DNA from: a bacterium
Lineage (GTDB): Bacteria; Patescibacteriota; Minisyncoccia; UBA6257; 2-01-FULL-56-20
Direction: 5' to 3'
Length of the DNA: 5,954 nt
NCBI GenBank assembly: GCA_021780545.1
Contig: JAJXYP010000005.1
Coordinates: 1 to 5,954 of the forward strand
In this document: positions 5,141 through 5,954 of the stretch, piece by piece
Position numbering within the stretch: position 1 is the stretch's first letter
How the letters are laid out: every line of letters starts with the position of its first letter
Notes under the pieces: model-generated
Told to the model about the DNA's origin: nothing
Database searches by the model: none
The model's input: only the letters and a program-made list of their open reading frames with translations
Position numbers and translations under genes: made by a program

Positions 5141-5954
5141 CTATTTCACGAGGTTGGTCGCCGCGCCGGCGGCGAATGCCTTGATATTGCCGATGGTTGT
5201 ATCGAGAATGCGCATAAATGCCTCGCGCGAGTTAAACGCAGTGTGCGGCGTAAGAATGACATTCGGCATCGCAAGCAATTCCTGCGCGGGTCCCATGTCG
5301 CCCGTTTTCAGGATGTTTTCCTCCTCGAGGACGTCGAGCCCCGCACCGCCAAGCTGACCGCTTTTCAACGCATCAAGGAGGGCGGGCGTTTCCACGATTG
5401 CGCCGCGGGCGGTATTGATGAGATACGCGCCGCGCTTCACGAGGCCGATGTTCCCGCGATTGATCAAGTGGTGAGTCGACGGCAGGTACGGACAGTGCAC
5501 CGTAACGATGTCGCTTTTCGCAAGCAAATCCTCGAGCGGCAGGTACGAAAATCCCATTTCGGCGGCGAACGCATCGTCATGATAGACATCGAACGCCGCC
5601 AGATTCATGCCGAACCCTTTTCCCATCTGGATAGCATGCTTACCAATCCGTCCGGTTCCCACGACGCCCAGCGTCTTACCCAGCAGATCAAATCCGAGCA
5701 ATCCGTCGGTCGCAAACCGATGTTCGTCGCGCAAGCGCGACCGGGCCTCGCAAATCTTCCGTGAAAGCGCGAGTATAAGCGCAAAGGCGAATTCGGCGAC
5801 CGTATTCTCGCCGTATGCCGGCACCGATGAAACCGGAATGCCCCGCGCGGCGGCAGCGGCAAGATCGATATGATCGAAGCCAGTCGAAAGCGTCGCGATG
5901 AATTTCAGGTTGGGCAGTGCCGCGATGGTCGCCGCATCCACCGGCGAATCCATA
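5141..5954 (-). CDS. D-2-hydroxyacid dehydrogenase, NAD-dependent, D-lactate dehydrogenase-like (N-terminus beyond right edge)
   Basis: This enzyme family reduces 2-oxoacids to D-2-hydroxyacids with NADH. The visible 270 residues cover most of the two-domain fold: STGFDHIDL (23-31), GENTVAEFAFALILAL (48-63), the Rossmann loop GVVGTGRIG (96-104) with Asp122 at the end of the next strand (favouring NAD over NADP), VHCPYLPSTHHLIN (152-165), NTARGAIV (180-187), GAGLDVLEEE (203-212) and TPHTAF (235-240). The catalytic set is R183, E210 (or a neighbouring Glu) and H237. Close family members are about 330 residues, so roughly 60 residues are missing. The ATG at 5953 is probably internal, since DSPVDAAT looks like mid-domain sequence. 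D-lactate dehydrogenase is the likeliest role beside enolase, as a fermentative NAD+ recycling step, but 3-phosphoglycerate, glyoxylate or other substrates cannot be excluded. Confidence 0.88.
   Translation of the reverse strand, partial: MDSPVDAATIAALPNLKFIATLSTGFDHIDLAAAAARGIPVSSVPAYGENTVAEFAFALILALSRKICEARSRLRDEHRFATDGLLGFDLLGKTLGVVGTGRIGKHAIQMGKGFGMNLAAFDVYHDDAFAAEMGFSYLPLEDLLAKSDIVTVHCPYLPSTHHLINRGNIGLVKRGAYLINTARGAIVETPALLDALKSGQLGGAGLDVLEEENILKTGDMGPAQELLAMPNVILTPHTAFNSREAFMRILDTTIGNIKAFAAGAATNLVK

Noticed and set aside
3846..5357. A 503-codon open frame on the plus strand opposite enolase
   Set aside because: It sits in exact antisense codon register with enolase, where stops would need the sense codons TTA, CTA or TCA, which GC-rich genes avoid. 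Its translation is Arg/Pro-rich without recognisable motifs, while enolase has every catalytic residue.

Overview
The window is almost wholly coding, and every gene I can support lies on the minus strand. Transcription therefore runs from right to left: D-2-hydroxyacid dehydrogenase (cut by the right edge), enolase, a D-aminoacylase-like amidohydrolase, the septal SEDS protein FtsW, the lipid II synthase MurG, and at the left edge the probable first 14 codons of murC. Gaps between genes are 36 bases or less, and two gene junctions either overlap or nearly touch. No stretch over 300 bases lacks a gene. I see no tRNA, rRNA, mobile element, phage gene or CRISPR array.

The organism looks like a GC-rich member of the Candidate Phyla Radiation, most likely Parcubacteria (Patescibacteria). 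This rests on the style of the MurG protein (HESD-AVPG in place of HEQN-AVPG, and an extra segment near RRYASFQNILDIPK), on the FtsW motif DDSIFAVIAQELGFIGA, on an archaeal-like enolase, and on an amidohydrolase of a kind I recall beside ftsW/murG in that group. It is inference from recalled family features, not from a search. Standard stop codons fit all genes, and no in-frame TGA is seen, so recoding of TGA as glycine is unlikely.

The right half (about 3903-5954) is central carbon metabolism. Enolase makes phosphoenolpyruvate, and the dehydrogenase probably reduces a 2-oxoacid such as pyruvate to regenerate NAD+ in a fermenting cell. The left half (about 1-2299) is the end of a division and cell-wall cluster in the classical order ftsW-murG-murC. 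The amidohydrolase sits between the two and overlaps ftsW by 8 bases, so it is tied to the cell-wall block.

Two points deserve attention. First, the amidohydrolase keeps the family's fold motifs but has lost nearly all metal-binding and catalytic residues, so it may be a pseudoenzyme or a repurposed protein. Second, three start codons (amidohydrolase, murG, and a GTG in the probable murC) have a -10-like hexamer only 7-10 bases upstream and no convincing Shine-Dalgarno sequence, a layout typical of leaderless mRNAs. I did not find a clearly new multi-gene system in this window.
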